17,733 nucleotides of DNA from an uncultured Eubacteriales bacterium (GTDB lineage Bacteria > Bacillota > Clostridia > Christensenellales > Christensenellaceae), in contig CACZNR010000111.1 of the NCBI GenBank assembly GCA_902782475.1, positions 1 through 17,733 of the forward strand, read 5' to 3'. Shown here piece after piece: positions 7,238 through 14,281 of the stretch. Every line of letters begins with the position of its first letter. Position 1 is the first letter of the stretch. Below the pieces are notes generated by a model. The model did no database searches, was not told the origin of the DNA, and worked only from the letters and a program-made list of their open reading frames with translations. The translations under genes were made by a program, and so were the position numbers.

Positions 7238-8178
7238 AACAGTCCCCTTTTCTTTTCATAAAGATAGATGGCACATTTAAGATCTTCCACTGCCATTCCC
7301 AGTGCTTCAAATACAGTGATGTCATCTTCATTCCTTATATAAGTCTTTCCGTTGATGCATGCCCCGATAGTCCCGAGTATGTGGTCTTCTCCCACAAGTC
7401 CTTCATGAAGTGGATACAGCAGATCCCCGCTTTCCTTCATGACAGAATCCACATTGTCACAGAAGAAACGTGATCTTCTGACAAGTTCACTGGAAAGTTC
7501 CCTCTTTGCCGGAGCACAGGCACCTACTGCATTTATATGTGCCCCTTTTTTCACCATGCTTTCCTCAAGGACGATCGTATTTCCCGGTGTCAGTGTGCAG
7601 ATGATATCCGCTTCTGCCGCTGCTTCTTCAACGGAGTTGCATACAACTGCATTCTTTCCGCTACATGCCTTTTCCATGAGGCTGTATGCCCGATCCTTTG
7701 ACATGTCAAAAAGGTTGATCCTGCTGAATTCAAAGACCTCAGAAAGAGCTTCTATATGGCTCTCTCCCTGTTCCCCGCATCCTATGATGCATAAAACTTC
7801 CGGTCTTTTAACTGCCAGATACTTTGAGGCCACTGCTGATACTGCACCGGTACGTATCTTGGTTACCATTCCCGCATCCACGGTGGCAATGAGCTTTCCT
7901 GTCTCCTCCTCAAACAGAAGTATGGCTCCCTGATGTGAAGGAAGTCCTCTTTTGAAATTATCCGGATACACACTTAATACCTTTGCTCCAAAATACTTTC
8001 CGGAATAAGCAGGCATGACTCCGAATATATTGCTGTCCGGAAATACTGTCTGATTCCTTATATACTGTACAAAGCTCCCGTCATCCTGCTCCTTGAGGAC
8101 CTCTTCCATAAGTCCTATGCATACGACAGGTGAAAGATTCTCCCTGACATATCCGGCATCTATGAATAACTGTTCCAT
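7234..8178 (-). CDS. Ornithine cyclodeaminase / mu-crystallin family NAD(P)-dependent enzyme
   Basis: This 314-residue protein carries the family pattern: KVLSVYPDN (66-74, with the substrate-contacting Lys66), GLPSHQGAILLFEEETGKLIA, DAGMVTKIRTGAVSAVAS (101-118; Arg109), the Rossmann motif GCGEQG (133-138) and C-terminal TVFEALGMAVEDL. Members convert ornithine to proline plus ammonia, act as alanine dehydrogenase (archaea), reduce ketimines, or make N-linked amino acid adducts, so the name alone does not give the reaction. The start has an excellent AAGGAG site. It follows the 154-residue unknown gene by 25 bases and overlaps the class V aminotransferase gene. The likely setting is a small amino-acid pathway needing a redox or imine step and a PLP step (inference). 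Confidence 0.92.
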   Translation of the reverse strand: MEQLFIDAGYVRENLSPVVCIGLMEEVLKEQDDGSFVQYIRNQTVFPDSNIFGVMPAYSGKYFGAKVLSVYPDNFKRGLPSHQGAILLFEEETGKLIATVDAGMVTKIRTGAVSAVASKYLAVKRPEVLCIIGCGEQGESHIEALSEVFEFSRINLFDMSKDRAYSLMEKACSGKNAVVCNSVEEAAAEADIICTLTPGNTIVLEESMVKKGAHINAVGACAPAKRELSSELVRRSRFFCDNVDSVMKESGDLLYPLHEGLVGEDHILGTIGACINGKTYIRNEDDITVFEALGMAVEDLKCAIYLYEKKRGLL

Positions 8179-8203
8179 ACAAAGCTCCTTCTTATACTGT
8201 CCC

Positions 8204-8668
8204 TCACAAGATCTTCATGGATTCCATGATGGATCTGACGGTTCCTTCTGCCTGCCTGTCATCTCCGCGTGCAGCAAAGTTCACTGTGTACATTGCCTTA
8301 TCGGTCTTAAGAAGGTATGTCCACCCTCTGTGAGGCATGTTTTCGACAGTATATGTATATGAGAATCTATATGCCTTTCTTCCTGCTATGGAATGCTCCT
8401 TGATCTCCTCTCCGGAAAAACCGGGCACGAGCCTTCCTGAATATGACCTGGTACGCTTTGCCATGCTCTTTGGATCCGCAAAGAATAATCCTATCTTCCC
8501 CATTGGTCTCCAGGAAGCCGTCATTATTATGTGAGCTTCATGATCCCATACTCCGAAATTCTTATATGCCCTGTCTCTTAAGACCCTGTATCTTTCTTCT
8601 TCATCCATGACAGAAAAGGTGTCAGGACAGCTGATCCTCATGTCATCATTTATCGTATGTTCTCTCAT
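8204..8668 (-). CDS. Protein of unknown function, first gene of the cyclodeaminase operon
   Basis: This 154-residue protein has no signal peptide, membrane helix or cysteine cluster; its only cysteine is near residue 14. It looks alpha/beta, with alternating strands such as AHIIMTASWR, AYRFSYTYTVEN and AMYTVNFAARG, then a final helix AEGTVRSIMESMKI. The layout, a sheet followed by a C-terminal helix ending in IMESMKI, loosely recalls PsbP/DcrB-like stress proteins, but I cannot assign a family. The ATG is preceded by AGAGGA. It lies 25 bases before the cyclodeaminase gene on the same strand, so cotranscription is likely. It begins about 50 bases after the tRNA-Arg gene and could be read from the tRNA promoter or from a weak TATAGT near 8688. 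Confidence 0.8.
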   Translation of the reverse strand: MREHTINDDMRISCPDTFSVMDEEERYRVLRDRAYKNFGVWDHEAHIIMTASWRPMGKIGLFFADPKSMAKRTRSYSGRLVPGFSGEEIKEHSIAGRKAYRFSYTYTVENMPHRGWTYLLKTDKAMYTVNFAARGDDRQAEGTVRSIMESMKIL

Positions 8669-8692
8669 AACGTTCCTCTTATCCTATACTAT

Positions 8693-8719
8693 AAAGGTCC
8701 TTCACTGTGAAGGGCCTTT
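8693..8719 (-). terminator. Hairpin directly behind tRNA-Arg (weak terminator or processing stem)
   Basis: A nearly perfect inverted repeat begins 2 bases after the encoded CCA: AAAGG, one G-T type mismatch pair, then CCTTCA with a 3-base loop. Only CTTT-AT follows, not a full T-run, so termination may be partial and some transcripts may continue into the downstream operon. Confidence 0.5.
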
Positions 8720-8720
8720 C

Positions 8721-8797
8721 TGGCGTACCCGGGAGGATTCGAACCTCTGACCTTTGGAGTCGGAGTCCAATGCTCTATCCAGCTGAGCTACGGGTAC
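8721..8797 (-). tRNA. tRNA-Arg (anticodon CCG), CCA encoded
   Basis: On the minus strand the 77 bases fold as a standard tRNA: acceptor GTACCCG/CGGGTAC, D-arm TAGCTCAGCTGGATAGAGCA, anticodon stem TTGGA/TCCAA with loop CTCCGAC, T-arm with GGTTCGAATCC, discriminator G and an encoded CCA. Loop positions 34-36 are CCG, reading the CGG arginine codon. No strong promoter was found in the 85 bases upstream. Confidence 0.97.
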
Positions 8798-8838
8798 ATG
8801 TCTCTAGTTTTATGATATAAGCACAGATGTGATTATTT

Positions 8839-8847
8839 TGGTATAAT
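8839..8847 (+). promoter_or_regulatory. Extended -10 promoter of hflX
   Basis: TGGTATAAT at 8839-8847 is a perfect extended -10 (TGnTATAAT). No good -35 is seen 17 bases upstream, which is tolerated in extended -10 promoters. Transcription should begin near 8854, about 32 bases before the TTG start. Confidence 0.65.
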
Positions 8848-8885
8848 TTTAGCAGATTTTACATAGATATGTATACGAGGTTATT

Positions 8886-10619
8886 TTGATCAACGGAAAT
8901 ACCAGCGGGATAAAACAGCATATCCTGGATGATATGGAGAATATGTATGAACTGACTTGCGGGAAGGATGAGTTCGTTTCCAAGGAACTCATATTTTTTC
9001 TTGCTACATATACGTCCGTACTTAACCGTGAGATATCTGTCTTCATCTCCAGGGCAGGAAAAGTCCTTGATGTATCCATCGGCGATAACGACCATGTCGA
9101 ACTGCCATATTTAAGGATCAAAAGGGGCAATGACATGCTGAGCGGTGTCAGATGCATACATACGCATCCTAATGGCAACGCCAATCTTTCAAGCATAGAT
9201 ATTTCGACCCTGCTCTCTTCAAGGCTCGATGCAATGGCAGCCATATCGGTAAAGGACGGCAGTGCCGCAGGTATATCAGTTGCTTACATAGGAGAACAGC
9301 TGGACAAAACTGTCCAGTTCGGTCCCTATTCCATATACAGGTTCCCTCAGGAGCTCCTCATAAGAGAGATATACAACGCAACAAGGCGTGTCAGTGAACT
9401 TGTCCGTCTGCAGCAGACTGATGACGATTCAGAACGGGCAGTACTGGTGCTTAGAAACACAAACGAGAGAGAGATCAAGGAGCTTTCCATGCTTGCGGAT
9501 ACCGCAGGAGCAAGGGTGCTTGGAAACCTGACACAGAATAATGTTCGCGACGAGAGCGGCTATTACATAGGCAAAGGCAAACTTAAAGATCTCAATTATC
9601 TGCTTTCCAGCCTCAATGCCAATCTTGTGATCACAAACGATGAACTTACAGGAGTTGAACAGAGGAATCTCGAACATGAACTTGGCATCAAGGTGGTGGA
9701 CAGGACCACTCTCATACTCGATATATTTGCACGGCATGCTAAAACAAAGGAAGGAAAAGTCCAGGTGGAGCTCGCACAGCTGAAGTATATGCTTCCAAGG
9801 CTCACCGGTACAGGAGTTTCCCTTTCAAGGCTTGGTGCAGGCATAGGGACCAGGGGTCCTGGCGAGACAAAGCTTGAAACAGACAGGCGAAGGATAAGGA
9901 GAAAGATATTCGAGCTCGAGGAAGAGATAAAGAAGCTTGCAAAGCAGCGTCAGCTTCGCAGGAATTCCAGGGAGAAGAACCGCATTCCGGAGATAGCAAT
10001 AGTCGGCTACACGAATGCTGGAAAAACGAGCCTTTTGAACCTTCTGGCAGATGAATCCCTGTATTCGGAAGACAAACTGTTTGCAACACTGGATCCTGTC
10101 ACCAGAAAGATCACTCTGCCCTCAGGAAAGGATGTCCTCCTTACAGATACTGTCGGATTCATAGATAAGCTTCCGCATGATCTTGTAAGTGCATTCAAGT
10201 CCACACTTGAAGAGACTCTTTCCGCAGACCTTATCATGATACTTACAGACATCTCCGATCCGGACCATGCTGTACACGAAGGTGTGGTGAATAATGTCCT
10301 CACAGAGATAGGTGTAAAGGATACTCCAATCATCCATGTATACAACAAAACTGACATGCTTGACGAAGATGATATCCCTTCCAATATCATAGGCATATCC
10401 GCCAAGGAAAAGAAAGGTATCGGTCATCTGCTCAATGTGATAGATGAGAAGCTTAAGGACAATATGGTACGCATATCCGTAAAGCTTAAGTATTCTGAAG
10501 GTTCGAAGCTCTCAAAGCTTCAGCAATATGGTAAAGATCTGAACATCGAATACAATGACGACCATATGCTTGTAACTGCAGATATGCCTGAAAAGGTACT
10601 GAAGCAGCTGCGATTCTGA
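8886..10619 (+). CDS. hflX: Ribosome-associated GTPase HflX with long N-terminal extension
   Basis: The start is TTG at 8886, preceded by CGAGG (8876-8880); no ATG is better placed. Of 577 residues, 1-165 form an extension before the usual HflX N-terminal domain (about 184-360, with LGNLTQNN, IGKGKL and GAGIGTRGPGETKLETDRRRIRR in the 317-339 region). Then comes the G domain: G1 GYTNAGKT (374-381), G3 DTVGF (421-425), G4 NKTD (487-490), G5 SAKE (505-508), and a short C-terminal domain. HflX binds the 50S subunit, splits or rescues stalled 70S ribosomes and hydrolyses GTP. The extension includes HTHPNGNANLSSID (92-105), which fits the JAMM spacing H-x-H-x10-D with a possible partner Glu49. Similar long HflX proteins seem to be common in clostridia, from memory only. 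Single gene, closed by a bidirectional terminator. Confidence 0.96.
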   Translation: MINGNTSGIKQHILDDMENMYELTCGKDEFVSKELIFFLATYTSVLNREISVFISRAGKVLDVSIGDNDHVELPYLRIKRGNDMLSGVRCIHTHPNGNANLSSIDISTLLSSRLDAMAAISVKDGSAAGISVAYIGEQLDKTVQFGPYSIYRFPQELLIREIYNATRRVSELVRLQQTDDDSERAVLVLRNTNEREIKELSMLADTAGARVLGNLTQNNVRDESGYYIGKGKLKDLNYLLSSLNANLVITNDELTGVEQRNLEHELGIKVVDRTTLILDIFARHAKTKEGKVQVELAQLKYMLPRLTGTGVSLSRLGAGIGTRGPGETKLETDRRRIRRKIFELEEEIKKLAKQRQLRRNSREKNRIPEIAIVGYTNAGKTSLLNLLADESLYSEDKLFATLDPVTRKITLPSGKDVLLTDTVGFIDKLPHDLVSAFKSTLEETLSADLIMILTDISDPDHAVHEGVVNNVLTEIGVKDTPIIHVYNKTDMLDEDDIPSNIIGISAKEKKGIGHLLNVIDEKLKDNMVRISVKLKYSEGSKLSKLQQYGKDLNIEYNDDHMLVTADMPEKVLKQLRF

Positions 10620-10620
10620 C

Positions 10621-10658
10621 AAAAATGCCTGACTGGTTTCAACCGGTCAGGCATTTTT
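10621..10658. terminator. Bidirectional terminator between hflX and glyS
   Basis: AAAAATGCCTGAC pairs with GTCAGGCATTTTT over 13 base pairs, with a further GGT/ACC closing the loop. The T-run on one strand and A-run on the other let it serve both converging genes. It begins directly after the hflX stop codon. Confidence 0.93.
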
Positions 10659-10674
10659 GATCATTGTACAGTTA

Positions 10675-12066
10675 TCAGAATTCAAGCTTTCCTCTTATGA
10701 ATTCCTTGAGCTCACTGATAGGAAGCCTTATCTGCTCCATGGTATCTCTGTCACGTACTGTGACTGTGTCATCTTCCATGGTATCGTAGTCTACTGTTAT
10801 GCAGTAAGGAGTTCCGATCTCATCTTCTCTTCTGTATCTCTTGCCGATGCTTCCTGCTGAATCATATTCAACGCTGAATTCCTTTGACAGCATCTCAAAT
10901 ACTTCATCCGCCTTGTCTGAAAGCTTCTTGGTAAGAGGCAGTACAGCTGCCTTGTAAGGTGCAAGTGCAGGATGCAGGTGCATTACGACTCTCATATCAT
11001 CATTCTCAAGCTGTTCTTCGTCATATGCCTCGCAGAGGAATGCAAGTGCAACTCTGTCAGCTCCGAGAGATGGCTCTATGCAGTAAGGTATGTATTTCTC
11101 ATTGGTAACAGGATCCTGGTACATGAAATTCTCACCGGAATGCTCCATATGAGCCTTAAGGTCAAAGTCAGTCCTGTCTGCAACTCCCCAGAGCTCGCCC
11201 CATCCGAACGGGAACAGATACTCTATGTCTGTAGTTGCATTTGAATAGTGTGAAAGCTCTTCAGGATCATGATCCCTGAGCCTCATGGTCTCTTCGGAGA
11301 TGCCAAGGCTCAGAAGGAAGTTCTTGCAGTAATCCTTCCAGTAATGGAACCACTTCATCTCTTCCTTAGGATCACAGAAGAACTCAAGCTCCATCTGCTC
11401 AAACTCTCTTGTCCTGAAAGTGAAGTTTCCCGGAGTTATCTCGTTTCTGAAGGATTTACCGATCTGTCCGATACCCATAGGCATCTTCCTTCTTGTAGTC
11501 CTAAGTACGTTCTTGAAGTTTACGAATATTCCCTGTGCTGTTTCAGGTCTGAGATAGATCTGTGAAGCTGTATCTTCATTTACACCCTGGAAAGTCTTGA
11601 ACATGAGGTTGAATTTCCTTATTGGAGTAAAGCTTGCCTTTGCTCCACAGGAAGGACATGGGATATTCTCAGCTATGAAAGCCTCCATCTCTTCATTGGA
11701 CATGGAAGTGACATTTATCTCTTTCTTGTTCTGGAAGGCATAGTCCTCTATGAGCTTATCAGCTCTGAATCTCTCCTTGCACTCCTTGCAGTCCATGAGC
11801 GGATCATTGAATCCACCTACGTGACCGGATGCTACCCATGTCTCAGGATTCATAAGTATCGCACAGTCTATACCTACATTGTATTTTGACTCTGTAACGA
11901 ACTTCTTCCACCATGCTTTTTTTACATTGTTCTTGAACTCTACTCCAAGAGGACCATAGTCCCATGTATTTGCAAGGCCTCCATATATCTCGGAGCCTGC
12001 GAAGATGTATCCTCTGCCCTTGCAGAGAGCAACTATCTTATCCATTGTTTTCTTTGACTGATCCAT
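10675..12066 (-). CDS. glyS: Glycyl-tRNA synthetase, dimeric class II type
   Basis: This gene charges tRNA-Gly with glycine. The 463-residue length matches the alpha2 GlyRS of Gram-positive bacteria, not the alpha2beta2 GlyQ/GlyS type. Visible are the N-terminal [25 protein letters not shown] (17-41 region), [17 protein letters not shown] (73-89), motif 2 [19 protein letters not shown] (206-224) and motif 3 [14 protein letters not shown]. Four cysteines in two CxxC pairs (93/96 and 137/140) may bind zinc. I chose ATG at 12064-12066, which has AGGAG 6 bases before it. The ATG 36 bases further upstream falls inside the T-box terminator and is rejected. The gene is controlled by the T-box directly upstream, so expression should rise when uncharged tRNA-Gly accumulates. 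Confidence 0.97.
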   Translation of the reverse strand: MDQSKKTMDKIVALCKGRGYIFAGSEIYGGLANTWDYGPLGVEFKNNVKKAWWKKFVTESKYNVGIDCAILMNPETWVASGHVGGFNDPLMDCKECKERFRADKLIEDYAFQNKKEINVTSMSNEEMEAFIAENIPCPSCGAKASFTPIRKFNLMFKTFQGVNEDTASQIYLRPETAQGIFVNFKNVLRTTRRKMPMGIGQIGKSFRNEITPGNFTFRTREFEQMELEFFCDPKEEMKWFHYWKDYCKNFLLSLGISEETMRLRDHDPEELSHYSNATTDIEYLFPFGWGELWGVADRTDFDLKAHMEHSGENFMYQDPVTNEKYIPYCIEPSLGADRVALAFLCEAYDEEQLENDDMRVVMHLHPALAPYKAAVLPLTKKLSDKADEVFEMLSKEFSVEYDSAGSIGKRYRREDEIGTPYCITVDYDTMEDDTVTVRDRDTMEQIRLPISELKEFIRGKLEF

Positions 12067-12088
12067 GTTATTCTCCTTTTGATTAAAT

Positions 12089-12275
12089 AAAAAAACTTCC
12101 ATCCCATGTAAGGGACGAAAGTATTAGTTCCGCGGTTCCACCCTAATTGACTGTTTAAAGTCCACTTAGTTCCATATGCTTATTGTCCGAACAGCTCCAC
12201 CACTTTTCCTCCTGATAATTTTCACCACCCATTATCTCTCTATAAAGTCCGGAAAAGCTTCTTCTGTCCGACTGA
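12089..12275 (-). promoter_or_regulatory. Glycine T-box riboswitch upstream of glyS
   Basis: The minus strand has the T-box GGGTGGAACCGCGGAA (12128-12143), then a terminator hairpin of ten pairs (12096-12121) and a T-run. Stem I is compact: TCGGACAG pairs with CTGTTCGG (basal helix), CTTTTCC with GGAAAAG, and GATAAT with ATTATC capping the AGAGAG element and GGTGG loop. The 3' side of the specifier loop reads TGGTGGAG, offering GGU or GGA, both glycine codons. The bulge UGGA pairs with a tRNA ending in UCCA, matching the U73 of Gram-positive tRNA-Gly. Both tRNA contacts thus agree with the gene downstream. Confidence 0.94.
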
Positions 12276-12280
12276 CACAA

Positions 12281-12309
12281 ATAATAAAAAAAATTACATG
12301 AAATGTCAA
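12281..12309 (-). promoter_or_regulatory. Promoter of the glyS T-box leader
   Basis: On the minus strand, TTGACA (12304-12309) and TATTAT (12281-12286) are spaced by 17 bases. It lies directly after the stop codon of the CarD-family gene, giving glyS its own transcription start. Confidence 0.85.
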
Positions 12310-12311
12310 TA

Positions 12312-12830
12312 TTACTTCATGTACTTTCCATCGAGTTCCTGGCCGAGATTCTCCTTATCTTCCTCGAGTGCCGTAGCAAGTTCCCCATAAAGAAGGTTCT
12401 TTGCTTTCATCTCATAGATCTTATCAGTCTGGCAGAGTTTCTTTCCACCATTGAGCATGGTCCTTTTCTTATTCAGGATATATGCAAGTATTTTAAGCCA
12501 CTCATAAATGTCGTCAGAAGCAATTAGTGACTTATAAAAATTCTGAAGCTCCCTCTGTTCTACAACAGGGATATTCATGATATACCTATCCAGTAACCCT
12601 GGAATCTCTGAAATAAAGTTTGCAGCTTCATCTTTTGAAATGATCGCTCTGTATTTGAGCACGGGACTGTTGTTCTTCACTGGGAGGAAAACTGTCTCTG
12701 TTCCATACACAGCCTCGAGGGTATAATAAGGAGCACTTTCTGCCCTTCCGCCAAAAGTCCGGTCTGCTATGTCTATCACTCTGCAGACCCCACTCTTGTT
12801 ATACATGATATAATCACCTATCTTGAACAC
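12312..12830 (-). CDS. CarD family transcriptional regulator
   Basis: This 172-residue protein opens with FKIGDYIMYNKSGVCRVIDI, the Tudor-like RNA polymerase interaction domain shared by CarD, CdnL and the TRCF RID domain. The rest is helical (about 75-172), as in CarD C-terminal DNA-binding domains, including DDIYEWLKILAYILNKKRTMLNG with a tryptophan and GKKL...EMKAKNLLYGELATAL. Such proteins bind the RNA polymerase beta subunit and stabilise open promoter complexes. Clostridial versions are short and poorly characterised, so the target genes are unknown. The start codon is GTG, with AAAGGAG 9 bases upstream. It has its own extended -10 promoter and ends just before the glyS promoter. No separate terminator is seen between them. 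Confidence 0.9.
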   Translation of the reverse strand: MFKIGDYIMYNKSGVCRVIDIADRTFGGRAESAPYYTLEAVYGTETVFLPVKNNSPVLKYRAIISKDEAANFISEIPGLLDRYIMNIPVVEQRELQNFYKSLIASDDIYEWLKILAYILNKKRTMLNGGKKLCQTDKIYEMKAKNLLYGELATALEEDKENLGQELDGKYMK

Positions 12831-12869
12831 GAAAATGGTCTCCTTTCCTCGTATTTTCCTGACTATTAA

Positions 12870-12899
12870 ATTATATCATAATTCAACCTCTAATGTAAG
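12870..12899 (-). promoter_or_regulatory. Promoter of the CarD-family gene
   Basis: On the minus strand, TGATATAAT gives a perfect extended -10 (TATAAT at 12870-12875). A partial -35, CTTACA, lies 18 bases upstream at 12894-12899. The -35 abuts the large palindrome at 12899-12928, so that element is well placed to act as an operator too. Confidence 0.65.
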
Positions 12900-12928
12900 A
12901 AAATTTCCCTTTATAAAGGGAAATTTTC
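12899..12928. terminator. 30-base perfect palindrome: terminator of the dat operon, or operator
   Basis: The 30 bases 12899-12928 are a perfect inverted repeat centred on TTTATAAA, with CCC/GGG and AAAATTT/AAATTTT arms. On the minus strand the stem ends in AAATTTTCTT, giving a U-rich tail, so termination of the upstream RNA methyltransferase-dat-membrane protein transcript is the simplest role. Its position against the -35 of the CarD-family gene leaves a repressor or activator site possible. Confidence 0.65.
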
Positions 12929-13001
12929 ACATTTTGCATTTGAAAATAGCAGAATTCATAACCTTTTTGTAATATATGAACAAAAAGTGTTATTTTCCAA
13001 C

Positions 13002-13391
13002 TTATCCTTTTATTTTCTTCTTTATAAGCATCGAGATGAGCATAGCTACAGCAGATATTAAAGTTCCTGCAAGCATCAGGACCAGCTCCGGAAAGTTGAA
13101 TCTTTCAAAACTCAGCATATTTGCAAGAGAGAATGTCAGATACTCAAGGAGCATGAACAGAAGGCCGAACAGTAAGCTCTTTATCATTACCCTGTAGTCC
13201 TGGCCCGTTCTTGCCATATAAAAAGAAAGGACGAAGATGCTTACGGGCATAACGAAATATATGGCTATGACACTGAAACCTATTGCATCCCTGCCAAGGC
13301 CTATCCAGAAAGCAGCTACAAGTATGGCTGTGATCACGACCTGTATCAGCAGATATGACCATTCTTTCCCGAAAAAGTCTTTTCCTTTCAT
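13002..13391 (-). CDS. Small integral membrane protein, function unknown
   Basis: This 129-residue protein has four predicted membrane helices: about 13-32 (YLLIQVVITAILVAAFWIGL), 37-59, 69-92 and 101-121. It starts with a short basic segment (MKGKDFFGKEW) and ends in KKKIKG, suggesting both ends are in the cytoplasm. I see no recognisable transporter motif or family. Its ATG overlaps the dat stop codon by 4 bases (ATGA), so it is translated together with dat, and the pairing may be functional. A hairpin palindrome follows about 75 bases after the stop codon. The 170 bases between this gene and the CarD-family gene contain only that palindrome and the promoter. Confidence 0.85.
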   Translation of the reverse strand: MKGKDFFGKEWSYLLIQVVITAILVAAFWIGLGRDAIGFSVIAIYFVMPVSIFVLSFYMARTGQDYRVMIKSLLFGLLFMLLEYLTFSLANMLSFERFNFPELVLMLAGTLISAVAMLISMLIKKKIKG

Positions 13392-14224
13392 TTTGTTTCC
13401 CTGTCCAGTCTTTCCTGGAATAGATCCTGAAGCCTTGAAAGAAGTTTTTCATCCTTTCCGCCTACAGGTTTTCCGTCTACCTCACACGTTCCGGATATGT
13501 TCTTTGTAGTGCTTGCCACGATTATCTCATCAGCATCAAGTGCTTCCTGCACAGTGAATCTCCTGGTAACGAATGGTATGTCATTTTCTGCACAGATCTC
13601 TTCAACCACTTTCCTGGTGATCCCCGGAAGTATGTATTCATCAAGAGGCGGTGCTATGACCTTGCCATCCTTCAATAACAGAAGGCTTGAATGTGCACAC
13701 TCAGTGACCATGTCTCCCCTGTGCATGAGAGCCTCATTGCAGCCATGTACAGATGCATGCTGAGCTGCAAGTACACTTGGTATAAGGTTTATGGTCTTTA
13801 TATCACAGTAAAGGAATCTCTTGTCCTCGAATGTTGCGAGCTTCATTTTCTTTCTCATATCGCCCATGGTAAAAGGAGTTATCATTATTAGAAGTGCCCC
13901 TTCCATGTCCTGATATTCATGTTTCCTCTTTCCTATGCCTCTGGACAGCTGGAAATATACCATCATGTCATTGGAGTCACATTTATCTATAAGTGACAGC
14001 AGAAGGCTCCTGAATTCGTCCCTTGGCATAGAGAACCTTATATCTATCGCCTTTGCACTGTTATAGAATCTGTCTATGTGATAATCAAGTGTAAAAGCCT
14101 TCCTGTTCTCACATATGGCTACATCATATATTCCGTCACCAAAATACACAGCCCTGTCAAGAGCAGGTATCCTGAGTTCGTCAACTTCACATACTTCACC
14201 GTTATAGTACCCTACTGTCTTCAT
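13388..14224 (-). CDS. dat: D-amino acid (D-alanine) aminotransferase, class IV PLP enzyme
   Basis: This 278-residue protein matches the D-amino acid aminotransferase of Bacillus sp. YM-1 along its length as I recall it. Shared points are DRAVYFGDGIYDV (Tyr33, the Tyr31 equivalent), SRGIGKRKHEYQ (Arg100 and His102, equivalents of the Arg98/His100 carboxylate trap that marks D-enzymes), the PLP lysine in CDIKTINL (Lys143), VTECAHSS with Glu175, GITR and ASTTKNISG. The Arg/His pair argues for D-alanine aminotransferase over branched-chain aminotransferase or 4-amino-4-deoxychorismate lyase. It interconverts D-alanine plus 2-oxoglutarate and pyruvate plus D-glutamate, supplying D-amino acids for peptidoglycan. 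The ATG follows AAGGAAGG. It lies 53 bases after the RNA methyltransferase gene and overlaps the membrane protein gene. Confidence 0.92.
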   Translation of the reverse strand: MKTVGYYNGEVCEVDELRIPALDRAVYFGDGIYDVAICENRKAFTLDYHIDRFYNSAKAIDIRFSMPRDEFRSLLLSLIDKCDSNDMMVYFQLSRGIGKRKHEYQDMEGALLIMITPFTMGDMRKKMKLATFEDKRFLYCDIKTINLIPSVLAAQHASVHGCNEALMHRGDMVTECAHSSLLLLKDGKVIAPPLDEYILPGITRKVVEEICAENDIPFVTRRFTVQEALDADEIIVASTTKNISGTCEVDGKPVGGKDEKLLSRLQDLFQERLDRETK

Positions 14225-14254
14225 TATCCGTACCTTCCTTATATTTCTGTTATG

Positions 14255-14281
14255 ATTATAACCTTATGGTCTGTCGCTCAA
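14255..14281 (-). promoter_or_regulatory. Possible internal promoter before dat
   Basis: In the 53-base gap on the minus strand there is a perfect TATAAT (14255-14260) with TTGAGC (14276-14281) only 15 bases upstream. The short spacing makes the call weak. Confidence 0.3.

Noticed and set aside
7439..7933. 164-residue plus-strand frame antisense to the cyclodeaminase-family gene
   Set aside because: It is a shadow of a strongly recognised coding gene, with serine-rich, low-information sequence and no family match.
10007..10405. 132-residue frame antisense to the HflX G domain
   Set aside because: It mirrors conserved GTPase motifs and lacks its own start signals.
12067..12102. Longer glyS start adding 12 residues
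   Set aside because: The added codons run through the T-box terminator hairpin tail, and the good ribosome binding site belongs to the ATG at 12066.
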